Shown here: piece after piece, positions 36,701 to 45,047 of the stretch | Numbering within the stretch: position 1 is the first letter of the stretch | Layout: each line of letters starts with the position of its first letter | Assembly: GCA_031292575.1 (NCBI GenBank) | Contig: JARLGX010000005.1 | Coordinates: forward strand, 1 to 64,000 | Source: Paludibacter sp. | GTDB taxonomy: Bacteria > Bacteroidota > Bacteroidia > Bacteroidales > Paludibacteraceae | Direction of reading: 5' to 3' | DNA: 64,000 nt | Position numbers and translations under genes: made by a program | Notes under the pieces: generated by a model | What the model was told of the DNA's origin: nothing | What the model saw: the letters and a program-made list of their open reading frames with translations, nothing else | The model's database searches: none

Positions 36701-36708
36701 CAAACTTA
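36701..36708 (-). promoter_or_regulatory. -7 box of the caspase-like gene
   Basis: On the minus strand it reads TAAGTTTG, an exact TAnnTTTG match, about 160 bases before ATG 36538. Confidence 0.5.
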
Positions 36709-36767
36709 CAAAAAAGAATGAACCTAAAGATAAATTAGCTAAATTATTTTATATGAAGCAAAAAAAA

Positions 36768-36795
36768 GTAGAGGCATACTCACGTACACCTCTAC
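36768..36795 (-). terminator. Rho-independent terminator of the 221-aa gene
   Basis: GTAGAGG (36768-36774) and CCTCTAC (36789-36795) pair. Read on the minus strand the stem is followed by a run of eight T residues. It lies 13 bases beyond the end of the gene at 36808. Confidence 0.85.
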
Positions 36796-36807
36796 CGCAT
36801 AAGGCAT

Positions 36808-37473
36808 TTAGCCCACAATGATAGAGCTCACTGTGTTGCTCCACGGACCATGTTCGCCACGGGTATTTACCCAGCGCAGCCAGTAGTAAGCCATGGTGTT
36901 AGCCTGCTTACCTTCGTAACTGGTGGTAAACGAGCTGGTCGTGGACACGCCCAGATAGCTCAATTCAGAGGCATCTTTAGGAGCATCGCCGCCAAGCTTT
37001 GCCCACACTTCGCAGCCATGCACACCGGCGGGCTTTGCCTTGCTTTGGGGCGTGGCTTGGTCGCTCAGGCGAAGGATGTGCTGCAACCGTACCGAGAAAT
37101 CTACCATTCCCAATGGGCTGGTAGTTGGCACAGGTGAAGCCGTACGTGTTCCCGACTTCACGGTGAGACCCATAAGGGTCCGGTCGCTGTCGCTCACAAG
37201 ACTGTTGTAGGTCAAAAACTCCGACGTGAAGCTCCGAATCTCTTTTTCCAAGTCGTAGCGTGCATCGTTTTTAGCCTGTACATCAGCCGATGTACGGTTT
37301 TGTTTATTACTCGCCTTTGAGAACGCCGTGTTCCAAATGCTTTGTTTTGATTCCAGTGCAGTTTGTCTTTCAGCACTGATAACCCATATGACCTGGTTCG
37401 CTTTTGTTGTTTTTACAAAAGTGTCCTGCCACAAATCAAATTCGGGGTCGCTAGAAGGAAGGTAGTCTGCCAT
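36808..37473 (-). CDS. Unknown protein with helical N-terminus and fibronectin-III-like C-terminus, 221 aa
   Basis: I do not recognise a named family. The first 110 residues (DPEFDLWQDTFVKTTKANQV, then Lys/Gln/Ala-rich stretches) look helical. The last 85 residues read like one fibronectin-III domain, with CEVWAKLGG, SFTTSYEG, AYYWLRWVNTRGEHGPWSN and SSIIVG at the end. There is no signal peptide or membrane segment. The gene is clearly richer in G and C (about half) than its AT-rich surroundings, suggesting transfer or unusual selection. It has its own terminator. Upstream lie a terminator-like hairpin (37525-37556) and then the 21-bp repeat array, so its expression may depend on read-through. 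Confidence 0.75.
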   Translation of the reverse strand: MADYLPSSDPEFDLWQDTFVKTTKANQVIWVISAERQTALESKQSIWNTAFSKASNKQNRTSADVQAKNDARYDLEKEIRSFTSEFLTYNSLVSDSDRTLMGLTVKSGTRTASPVPTTSPLGMVDFSVRLQHILRLSDQATPQSKAKPAGVHGCEVWAKLGGDAPKDASELSYLGVSTTSSFTTSYEGKQANTMAYYWLRWVNTRGEHGPWSNTVSSIIVG

Positions 37474-37524
37474 AACTTTCTAGTTTTTTTTGATAAAACA
37501 TTTTTTTAATTAACTCTGAGAAAA

Positions 37525-37556
37525 ACAGGGCGAATAGCGGGCTATTCCCTCCCTGT
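37525..37556 (-). terminator. Terminator-like hairpin between repeat array and 221-aa gene
   Basis: ACAGGG (525-530) pairs with CCCTGT (551-556) and GAATAGC (532-538) with GCTATTC (541-547), with a small bulge between. On the minus strand the stem is followed by TTTTTCTC. It sits between the array and the start codon at 37473, as an attenuator or as the 3' end of an array RNA. Confidence 0.65.
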
Positions 37557-38142
37557 AGTGGGTAAATATTTAAGCGGAGTGAAAGAATATTTCTCAATCG
37601 GGAATCTTTTTCTCCTAATCTAAAATGTTTGCCGCTTAAGCAAGAATCTTTTTCTCCTTCTGGCAAATGCTTGCCAGTTGTTCTGAAATGAATCTTGCTT
37701 TGTAGAAATGCATTTTTGCTTAAGCGGAAATGTTTTTCTCTTTGGCAAGAATGTTTTTCTCTTTGGCAAGAATCAATACTTACGGGACGGGTACAGCGAC
37801 GCTTTGGAGATATTGGTTTTCGCCAAAGCGTGGAACTTTTCTTCGAAAGCAAAAAACATTTCCGCCAAAGCAAAATTGGTTTTTTAGTAAGCAAAATTGG
37901 TTGTGGATAAAGCGGGAAACGTTTTCTACAAAGCGATGAAGTTTTTCCACAAAGCGAAATATATTTCCGCTTTAGCGAAATTGCTTTTTTATGAAGCAAT
38001 GTTCTCTTTTTATTCGGAGAGGATGCATCGCCACATGGAGTAAAACAATATTTATTGGGAATGAATGCTTTGCTCCTTGAAGCGAAAGTCTCACACCAAA
38101 ACGTGAATAAACCTTTATTGCAGAATAAAGGTTTTTCCGGTT
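37556..38142 (-). repeat. Array of about 28 degenerate 21-bp units
   Basis: Units follow one another with a 21-bp step from about 37556 to 38142. The only break seen is one 20-bp step (37787 to 37807). Clear unit starts are 37724, 37745, 37828, 37849, 37870, 37891, 37912, 37933, 37954, 37975 and 37996. On the plus strand a unit starts GC, has an A-run at about 4-7, a T-run at about 10-15 and ends CTTTG or NAAA. Units differ at many positions, but 37724 and 37745 are almost the same. All six frames stay largely open because 21 is divisible by three, but the resulting peptides look non-coding. Confidence 0.85.
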
Positions 38143-38353
38143 TCAGAAAAAAATAAGAGAGTGGGTATAGTGAGAGTGAAATGCCTGAAAAATAGAACGA
38201 AAGCGTGGTAGACGATAAACCAATAAAGCCACATAAAGCTTTAACTATAACGCATGTATGTACAAATGTGCTGGTAACAGGGCAGCAGGCAAAGGTTAAG
38301 TCCATTGGAGAATCAATACAGTAAAAACAAACCAAACAGATAGTTAATCGGGG

Positions 38354-38381
38354 CAAATTTAATAAAATTATTTTGGTCAAA
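38354..38381 (-). promoter_or_regulatory. Predicted promoter reading into the 21-bp repeat array
   Basis: On the minus strand TAAATTTG (38361-38354) matches the -7 consensus exactly, and TTTG (38381-38378) lies 16 bases upstream as a -33 element. Transcription would run through the array towards the 221-aa gene. The large frame opening at 38380 would start within this promoter. Confidence 0.55.
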
Positions 38382-38577
38382 ACAAAAACTAAACTAAATA
38401 TTTATTATGTTATATAACACATAATTTTACTTTGTTATTTTACAACTGCCGTTAATAAAGGGATAGCGTGTGGTTAATATTTAAAAACGATATTGGATTT
38501 TCAAAAAATAATCGCAGCTATCCCCGATAAGATTTTTTTAAGGAACATGCAGGACAATTGGGTTCAAAACCCTTGAA

Positions 38578-38652
38578 TTGTATCAAAATTACACGATGAT
38601 GCAACAAATTTGACAGTTATTGGTGTTTATTGACTCTATTTTTGCATCGTGA
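38578..38652 (+). promoter_or_regulatory. PUL promoter, copy 1 (bipartite, regulator-controlled)
   Basis: Bases 38578-38616 are identical to 49600-49638. After a 20-base non-conserved spacer, 38637-38652 are identical to 49659-49674. The second block holds the exact -7 box TATTTTTG (38637-38644). The first contains CACGATGATGCA, whose partial inverse TGCATCGTG lies in the second block. ATG 38691 follows 38 bases later. It is the likely binding site of the PUL's hybrid regulator. Confidence 0.85.
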
Positions 38653-38690
38653 TACTATAATTGAAAACAACCTATTAAATTTTATTCTAC

Positions 38691-39953
38691 ATGAGAAAGT
38701 CTTACATTCTTTTAGCAGGCGCATTACTTTGCGCGTTAGTTGCAAATTCGCAATCAATAACTCTTTACGATGGAGAGAGCATTAATCCTAGTTTCTTTTC
38801 CATTGGTGGGAATCCTCCTAATGGAGCTTCTTGTCCAGCAAATGCAGGATGGACATTAAATGTAACAGGTAAAATGGATATCCTTACAGAAGGCCTTCCA
38901 AACCCATTCCCAACAGGATTAAATACAACTGAAAAAGTAGTTCGCGATGTTCGCGCCAAAGATGGTGCTGGTTGGGCAGGTGCTGCGCTGGATATTACAT
39001 CTTTAGCAATAAATCTTAATCAAATCAACAAGTTTAGCGTATTAGTTTATAAGGAAGTTGCAGGAAATGTAACTATGAAAATTCAAGGAGGAATCGGCAG
39101 TCAGCAAGAAACTGCATATTATGATACTCCGGGCCAATGGAAAAGAATGGATTTTACTTTTGATCCAACCCAATCAAGCTCACCTACTCAATTACTTGTA
39201 ATGCCACACGATCAAACCGATTTGACAGAAACCATAGTCACCTATTGGGATGAAGTAACTATGTACGATGCTTCAGGTAATCCAACCGTTATTTATAATG
39301 GTAATGATCCTGTTTCCGGATTCTTTTTAGATGGCTATCCGGGTCCCAACGGTTCTTTGAACAATTTAGAAACTGATATTTTTCCAAATCTCAACAAAAC
39401 AGGTATCAATACTTCAAATCATGTATTACGTTTTTTGCGTGCTAAAGATGGACAAAGTGAATGTGGTTTTGGGCTCGGTGGATTGGATGTCAATGTTTCA
39501 ACATCATCGATATTTACTGCCATGATTTATAAAACTGTAGCAGGAAAAGTGGGAATGAAACTTGATGGTGCAGGTTCTCAAGAGGTATACGCCGACTATT
39601 CTACACCTGGAGAATGGGCTAAACTTACTTTCATCTTTGATCCCAACCAATTTACCGGGAATCCGACAACCTTATTAATTTACCCACATTTTGAAGCCAC
39701 TGATTTAGTAAATTTGCCGGATAATTTAGCAATGTATATTGATAACATTACTATGGAAGATACTCCTACATCAGTATCAAATACAGAACAGAATTCCGCA
39801 CCAGTATCATACAAAATATACAGTATTTCGGGAGATTATATAAGCAATAATGTTAGTTTATTGAAAAATGGTATCTATGTAAAGAAAAGCTTGTTAGAAA
39901 ATGGTAAAACTGTAAACAGCAAATTAATAATAACAAATAAATCTTTAAGTTAA
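38691..39953 (+). CDS. Secreted protein with two carbohydrate-binding-like modules and T9SS-like tail
   Basis: The 420-aa protein has a signal peptide (SYILLAGALLCALVANSQS) and two related beta-sandwich modules of about 165 residues each. Shared features are GxNTTEKVVRDVRAKDGAGW against GINTSNHVLRFLRAKDGQ, and YYDTPGQWKRMDFTFDPTQ against YSTPGEWAKLTFIFDPNQ. The C-terminus (SYKIYSISGDYISNN through to VNSKLIITN) resembles a type A T9SS sorting domain. As first gene of the fructan PUL it is probably a cell-surface glycan-binding protein. No glycosidase residues are visible. Confidence 0.75.
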   Translation: MRKSYILLAGALLCALVANSQSITLYDGESINPSFFSIGGNPPNGASCPANAGWTLNVTGKMDILTEGLPNPFPTGLNTTEKVVRDVRAKDGAGWAGAALDITSLAINLNQINKFSVLVYKEVAGNVTMKIQGGIGSQQETAYYDTPGQWKRMDFTFDPTQSSSPTQLLVMPHDQTDLTETIVTYWDEVTMYDASGNPTVIYNGNDPVSGFFLDGYPGPNGSLNNLETDIFPNLNKTGINTSNHVLRFLRAKDGQSECGFGLGGLDVNVSTSSIFTAMIYKTVAGKVGMKLDGAGSQEVYADYSTPGEWAKLTFIFDPNQFTGNPTTLLIYPHFEATDLVNLPDNLAMYIDNITMEDTPTSVSNTEQNSAPVSYKIYSISGDYISNNVSLLKNGIYVKKSLLENGKTVNSKLIITNKSLS

Positions 39954-40059
39954 ATCAACAATAAAAAAAATGGATTAAATCGAATGATCGGATAACAGAA
40001 TATCAAAAAAATCTGTAACGTTAATAGAAAAAGTAGAAATTATTAAATCTAAAAAAATC

Positions 40060-43000
40060 ATGAATGTGAAAAACAAATTTCAAAGCAACATTTTGAGAAG
40101 ATTGAAACTGTTGGCCCTTTTTTGCAGCTTTAGTTTTGCATTAATGGCTCAGTCAAAAACAATTTCCGGAGTTGTGAGCTCTTCGGACAGTAAAGAAGGG
40201 TTAATTGGCGTGACTGTAATGGTCAAAGGAACCTCCAGCGGTACTGTTACAGATATCGATGGTAAATATTCTATCACAGTACCCGACAAAGATGCCATAC
40301 TTGTATTTACAATGGTCGGCATGAAAAAAGAAGAAGTTATTGTCGGAAAGAACTCTGTTCTTAATGTGAAATTATCTAATGAGAATCAGGCAATTGATGA
40401 AATTGTAGTAACAGGATATTCTTCCCAGAAAAAAGCTGATTTGACAGGTGCAGTTTCGGTTGTCAATGTTGGACCTTTGGCTGAAGCCAGTGCTTCAAAT
40501 CCAATGCAGGATTTGCAGGGCAAAATTGCCGGGGTCGATATTATGGGTGATGGCTCTCCAAGCGGAGGTACATGGATTCGAATCAGAGGTATAGGCACTT
40601 TGAACGTCAATGATCCTTTGTATGTAATAGACGGTGTTCCTACTATGAATGGATATCAGGTTCTCAATCCAAACGATATTGAATCCATCCAGGTATTAAA
40701 GGATGCTGCTTCGGCTTCTATTTACGGATCAAGGGCTGCTAATGGGGTTATTATTGTTACCACAAAAAAAGCAAAGGAAGGTCAATTGAATATTACTGCC
40801 AATGTCAAAACAACTTATTCCTGGTACGGTTCTATTGAACCTGTTCTTAATACTCAACAATATGGACAAGCAATGTTTACTGCAGATGTTAATGGTGGCA
40901 TTGATCCAAACACTAATTCAGTTTCATATAAATTCAACTGGAATGGGAATTATGCAAACCCGGTTCTTACGAGTCAATCAATTGTTGGCAATCCTACAAA
41001 TATAGTCCCTGCTAATACCAATTGGTTTAAAGCTATCTCCAGACTTGCTCAAAACACTGATTATAATGTAAGTGTTACAAATGGTTCAGACAAAGGTCAT
41101 TCATCATTATTCTTCGATTATTTAGATAATAATGGAATTATCATGACAACCTATCTTAAAAGGATTAACGGAAGCATGAATTCGGATTACAACTTAATTA
41201 AAAATAAATTGGTTGTAGGAGAAAACTTTTCAATAATATCATCAAAAGAAGTAGACGATCAGGGTTCTGAAAATATGGCATTGCAAGCCTTGCCTGTTGT
41301 ACCGGTACATACTACCGATGGTGGTTGGGGTGGTCCCTGGGGTGGAATGAATGATCGTCAAAATCCGGTTAGGATTATGACCGATAATCAACAAAATACA
41401 CCTCAGAATCTCTATCTCTTTGGAAATGTATATGCCGACCTTCAGGTTGTAAAAAATCTTCATATTAAATCTTCATTTGGGTTGGATTATAGTTCATACG
41501 ATTTTCGAAATATGCAACTAGCATACGTTTCAGGATTTTTAAACAACCCTATTAACAGCGTACAAAACAACCATTCTACATCAAGTAAGTGGACATGGAG
41601 TAACACCCTAAGCTACAAAATCAAACAAGGCAAACATAATTTTGATGTGTTGGCCGGTATGGAGGCTTTCAAAGAAGCCGACCAATTCTTTTGGGCAAAT
41701 GCACAAGGTTTCTCCTCTACCGATCCCAACTATATGTATCTTGATGCCGCAACAGGTATAAAAAATGTTGGGGGTGGTGCAGGTGGAAACAGTTTGTTAT
41801 CCTATTTCGGAAAAGCGAACTATGTGTATGATGATAAATATCTTGCATCAGCCACTATCCGTTATGATGGCTCATCTCGGTTTGGACAAAATAATCAGTT
41901 TGGTACTTTCCCATCATTTTCTGCCGGTTGGAGAATAAACAGAGAGAATTTCTTGAAAGACTTAAATCAACTTTCTGACCTTAAATTAAGAGTCAGTTGG
42001 GGTGAAACAGGAAATCAGCAAATTGCAAACTATGGAACTCAAACCATGTACACTACCAGTTATACAGGGGGAGATCCAACCTGGAATATTCCCAATGGAA
42101 CGGCTTATGCTATTGACGGATCCAAATCTGGAACACTTCCTTCCGGTTATGTAAAAACTCAAACAGGAAACCCTAACCTAAAATGGGAAACTACAACTCA
42201 AACGAATTTTGGCTTAGACTTTGGTTTCTTTAACCAAGCCCTGAGCGGATCATTTGATTATTATATTAAACAAACAAAAGACATCTTAGTTGAACCTCCT
42301 TATATAGCTGCTCTTGGAGAAGGTGGTTATGAATGGATGAACGGTGCCAGCATGGAAAACAGAGGAATGGAATTCTCACTGGATTATAAAGGTAAAACAG
42401 GCGCATTAAGCTATGAAGTAAGTGGAAATATAAGTGGATATAGGAATAAAATAACGTCCTTACCTGAATCAGTCGTAAATAACTACGGTGGTAATGGTAC
42501 AACAGATAATATTTTAGGTCACGCATTCGGGTCATCTTATGGTTATGTTGCTGAAGGATTATTCACATCGGTTAGCCAATGGGCAAATTCTCCAACTCAG
42601 CAGGGCTTAACTGCCGCAAATTGTTTAGGTCGTATCAAATATGCCGATATCAATGGCGATGGAAAGATTGATACAAAAGACCAAACATGGATTTTGAATC
42701 CAACTCCTTCATTCAGCTATGGCTTTAATGTCAAGTTAGGCTATAAAGATTTCGACATGACTTTATCATTCCAGGGTCTTGGTAAAACTCAAATCGTTAA
42801 CAACGAAAAGTATGCAACTGATTTCTGGTCAGTACAGGAAACCGGTTCGAATAAAGGAACTCGCCTTTTAAGTGCCTGGACTCCTACTAATACCGGTTCT
42901 TCAATTCCTGCATTAGCCGCAACTGATTATAATAATGAATTGAGATTCTCCACTTATTATATTGAAAATGGAGCCTATTTAAAATTGCGTAACATTGAGT

Positions 43001-43185
43001 TAGGTTATAACCTTCCAAAAGCATTTGCAAAAAATTTGCTGCTTAGTAATTTACGTGTATATGTTGCAGGTCAAAACCTTTTACACCTTTACGCTAAAAG
43101 CTTTACAGGTCAGGATCCTGAAGATGCAAATTATGGATATCCGATCCCATCACAGGTTACTGGAGGTATAAGCGTAACATTCTAG
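40060..43185 (+). CDS. susC: SusC-type TonB-dependent outer-membrane transporter
   Basis: It imports oligosaccharides across the outer membrane as the barrel under the SusD lid. The 1041-aa protein has a signal peptide ending at FALMAQS and a carboxypeptidase-D-like regulatory domain (GVVSSSDSKEGLIGVTVMVK). The TonB box region is NQAIDEIVVTGYSSQKK, and the plug contains DPLYVIDGVPTMNGYQVLN and GSRAANGVIIVTTKKA. The beta-barrel ends in GGISVTF. Its place between a surface protein and susD, with GH32 enzymes downstream, makes fructo-oligosaccharide or levan the likely cargo. Confidence 0.96.
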   Translation: MNVKNKFQSNILRRLKLLALFCSFSFALMAQSKTISGVVSSSDSKEGLIGVTVMVKGTSSGTVTDIDGKYSITVPDKDAILVFTMVGMKKEEVIVGKNSVLNVKLSNENQAIDEIVVTGYSSQKKADLTGAVSVVNVGPLAEASASNPMQDLQGKIAGVDIMGDGSPSGGTWIRIRGIGTLNVNDPLYVIDGVPTMNGYQVLNPNDIESIQVLKDAASASIYGSRAANGVIIVTTKKAKEGQLNITANVKTTYSWYGSIEPVLNTQQYGQAMFTADVNGGIDPNTNSVSYKFNWNGNYANPVLTSQSIVGNPTNIVPANTNWFKAISRLAQNTDYNVSVTNGSDKGHSSLFFDYLDNNGIIMTTYLKRINGSMNSDYNLIKNKLVVGENFSIISSKEVDDQGSENMALQALPVVPVHTTDGGWGGPWGGMNDRQNPVRIMTDNQQNTPQNLYLFGNVYADLQVVKNLHIKSSFGLDYSSYDFRNMQLAYVSGFLNNPINSVQNNHSTSSKWTWSNTLSYKIKQGKHNFDVLAGMEAFKEADQFFWANAQGFSSTDPNYMYLDAATGIKNVGGGAGGNSLLSYFGKANYVYDDKYLASATIRYDGSSRFGQNNQFGTFPSFSAGWRINRENFLKDLNQLSDLKLRVSWGETGNQQIANYGTQTMYTTSYTGGDPTWNIPNGTAYAIDGSKSGTLPSGYVKTQTGNPNLKWETTTQTNFGLDFGFFNQALSGSFDYYIKQTKDILVEPPYIAALGEGGYEWMNGASMENRGMEFSLDYKGKTGALSYEVSGNISGYRNKITSLPESVVNNYGGNGTTDNILGHAFGSSYGYVAEGLFTSVSQWANSPTQQGLTAANCLGRIKYADINGDGKIDTKDQTWILNPTPSFSYGFNVKLGYKDFDMTLSFQGLGKTQIVNNEKYATDFWSVQETGSNKGTRLLSAWTPTNTGSSIPALAATDYNNELRFSTYYIENGAYLKLRNIELGYNLPKAFAKNLLLSNLRVYVAGQNLLHLYAKSFTGQDPEDANYGYPIPSQVTGGISVTF

Positions 43186-43215
43186 TAAATTTTTAAATAT
43201 ATAAAATACAATACA

Positions 43216-45018
43216 ATGAAAAAGATATTATTAATAATTGCAACATCAGTGTCGCTACTCTCATGCAGCGATTTCTTAACTCAAGAGCCCACTGCTGTTC
43301 TTAATACTTCGGAAGTATCAACATCCTCAAGTGTTGAAGGGGCTGTAATTGCTGCTTATGCAAGTTTGGGTAATGACCATTACGATACTCCTTTTAGTTT
43401 ATGGCCTTATGGTAATGTTAGATCAGGCGATGCCTACAAAGGTGGCAGGGACCCTAATGATATTAATGATTTTGGCTTTATGGAAATTTGCCAGTCGAGA
43501 TCAGATATGGGAGAATTTAACAACATGTGGTTCGCTTTATATAGTGGAATTGCCCGTGCTAATTCAGCTTTAAAGTTATTGAATAGTATGACCGATGCAC
43601 AATATGCAGCGTCTGGATCAAATGCTACAAGAACAAATCGAATTGCAGAATGTAGATTTATACGTGGGCACTATTATTTTCAATTAAAAATCTTATTCAA
43701 TCGTATCCCTTATTTTGATGAAACAGTCCCTGCTGAGAAATACGCCTCTACATCAAACACAGCTTTATCAAGTGAACAGATATGGAATAATATTGCAGCA
43801 GATTTTGAATTTGCTTTCAACAATCTTCCGGCAACACAAACTCAGGTAGGACGTGCAACTAAGTATGCGGCTGAAGCATATCTTGCCAAAACAAAATTGT
43901 ATCAGGCATATGGAATGGGTGATTCTGATGGTAGCCATTATAAAATTACTACTCCCGGTCAATTGCCAACTGCAAGAAAATCAGCTTTAGATAGTGTGAT
44001 TACCTATTGTAATGATGTAATAGCAAATGGTGGTTATAAACTTGCCTCGGATTTTGCGAATAATTTTTTGCCTAATAATTTCCCGGGGGGTCCTTATGAA
44101 AATGGATCGGAATCAATTTTCTCAATCCAGTATTCTGAAAATGATGGAACTATGTTTGGTCGTTTGGACTTTGGAGATGTTTTGGCAACACCAATGGGTG
44201 TAGGATGTTGTGACTTTCACAAACCCAGTGTGAATCTCTTTACAGCTTTCAGAACTAATTCAAATGGTTTGCCAATTGCTTCAAATGGTTTCTTTAGTTG
44301 GCCGATTAACGGAAGTGCAAGCTTTAGTACGGATACAGTACCTGACTTGACAGTAAACACGGTGGATCCGCGTATCGATCACACCATCGCAATTCCAGGA
44401 CACATGTTCAAGTATGATCAAACTACAATATATCAACAGAGTTGGAATCGTACACCATCTATTTATGGATTCTTTGCTTCGTTGAAAGAAAATGTAACTG
44501 CCGGTGCTAATAATTTTGATTATATTCATGTTGGTCCATTTTATGGAAATGATAAAGATCGTATTGTCCTTCGCTATGCTGATTTATTGCTTTGGCTGGC
44601 CGAAGCTGAAATACAATCAGGCGATAACGGTGGCGTATCAGCAGGTATGGCACTTATCAATAAGATTAGAGAAAGAGCCGCAAATAGTACAGGTCTTTTG
44701 AAACTTGCCAACGGGCAATATGAATCGAAGTATAAGGTTGGTGATTATCCAACAAACGTCACTCAAGGATATGCATTTTCAGCTCTTCAATGGGAAAGAC
44801 GTCTTGAGATGGCCATGGAAGGATGTCGTTTCTTCGACTTAGTGAGATGGGGAATTGTAGGTAATTATATGAACTCATATTATACCACCGAATCTAAAGG
44901 TATTCCAGCCTATCTTGCAGGAGGTAAATTTGTACAAGGGCGTGATGAATTCCTTCCAATTCCTCTCCCTCAAATGGAATTTAGCCATGGAGCTTATACT
45001 CAAAATCCCGGATATTAA
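43216..45018 (+). CDS. susD: SusD-family outer-membrane lipoprotein
   Basis: The SusD partner closes over SusC and binds the incoming glycan. The 600-aa protein has a lipoprotein signal (LLSCSD, Cys17) and the helical SusD fold: AECRFIRGHYYFQLKILFNRIPYF in the TPR part (quoted in two blocks by position, residues about 145-170), LRYADLLLWLAEAE, and the closing GRDEFLPIPLPQMEF. It starts 30 bases after the susC stop codon, as expected for the pair. Confidence 0.95.
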   Translation: MKKILLIIATSVSLLSCSDFLTQEPTAVLNTSEVSTSSSVEGAVIAAYASLGNDHYDTPFSLWPYGNVRSGDAYKGGRDPNDINDFGFMEICQSRSDMGEFNNMWFALYSGIARANSALKLLNSMTDAQYAASGSNATRTNRIAECRFIRGHYYFQLKILFNRIPYFDETVPAEKYASTSNTALSSEQIWNNIAADFEFAFNNLPATQTQVGRATKYAAEAYLAKTKLYQAYGMGDSDGSHYKITTPGQLPTARKSALDSVITYCNDVIANGGYKLASDFANNFLPNNFPGGPYENGSESIFSIQYSENDGTMFGRLDFGDVLATPMGVGCCDFHKPSVNLFTAFRTNSNGLPIASNGFFSWPINGSASFSTDTVPDLTVNTVDPRIDHTIAIPGHMFKYDQTTIYQQSWNRTPSIYGFFASLKENVTAGANNFDYIHVGPFYGNDKDRIVLRYADLLLWLAEAEIQSGDNGGVSAGMALINKIRERAANSTGLLKLANGQYESKYKVGDYPTNVTQGYAFSALQWERRLEMAMEGCRFFDLVRWGIVGNYMNSYYTTESKGIPAYLAGGKFVQGRDEFLPIPLPQMEFSHGAYTQNPGY

Positions 45019-45047
45019 TGATCTAAAATATAAAAAATAAAGAATCT

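Larger units (their letters stand above)
38143..38690. other. Intergenic stretch between the repeat array and the PUL
   Basis: It contains the predicted leftward promoter (38354-38381), AT-rich DNA around 38381-38480, an inverted pair GATAGC/GCTATC (38462 and 38517) that could terminate or insulate, and the rightward PUL promoter at 38578-38652. No gene is supported. Confidence 0.6.

Noticed and set aside
37556-38142. CRISPR array
   Set aside because: Units are 21 bp without a constant-repeat/variable-spacer pattern, and no cas genes are near.
37451-38380. 309-codon minus-strand frame over the 21-bp array
   Set aside because: It stays open because the repeat length is a multiple of three. 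Its start overlaps the predicted promoter, its N-terminus is Cys/Phe-rich without protein character, and other frames are equally open.
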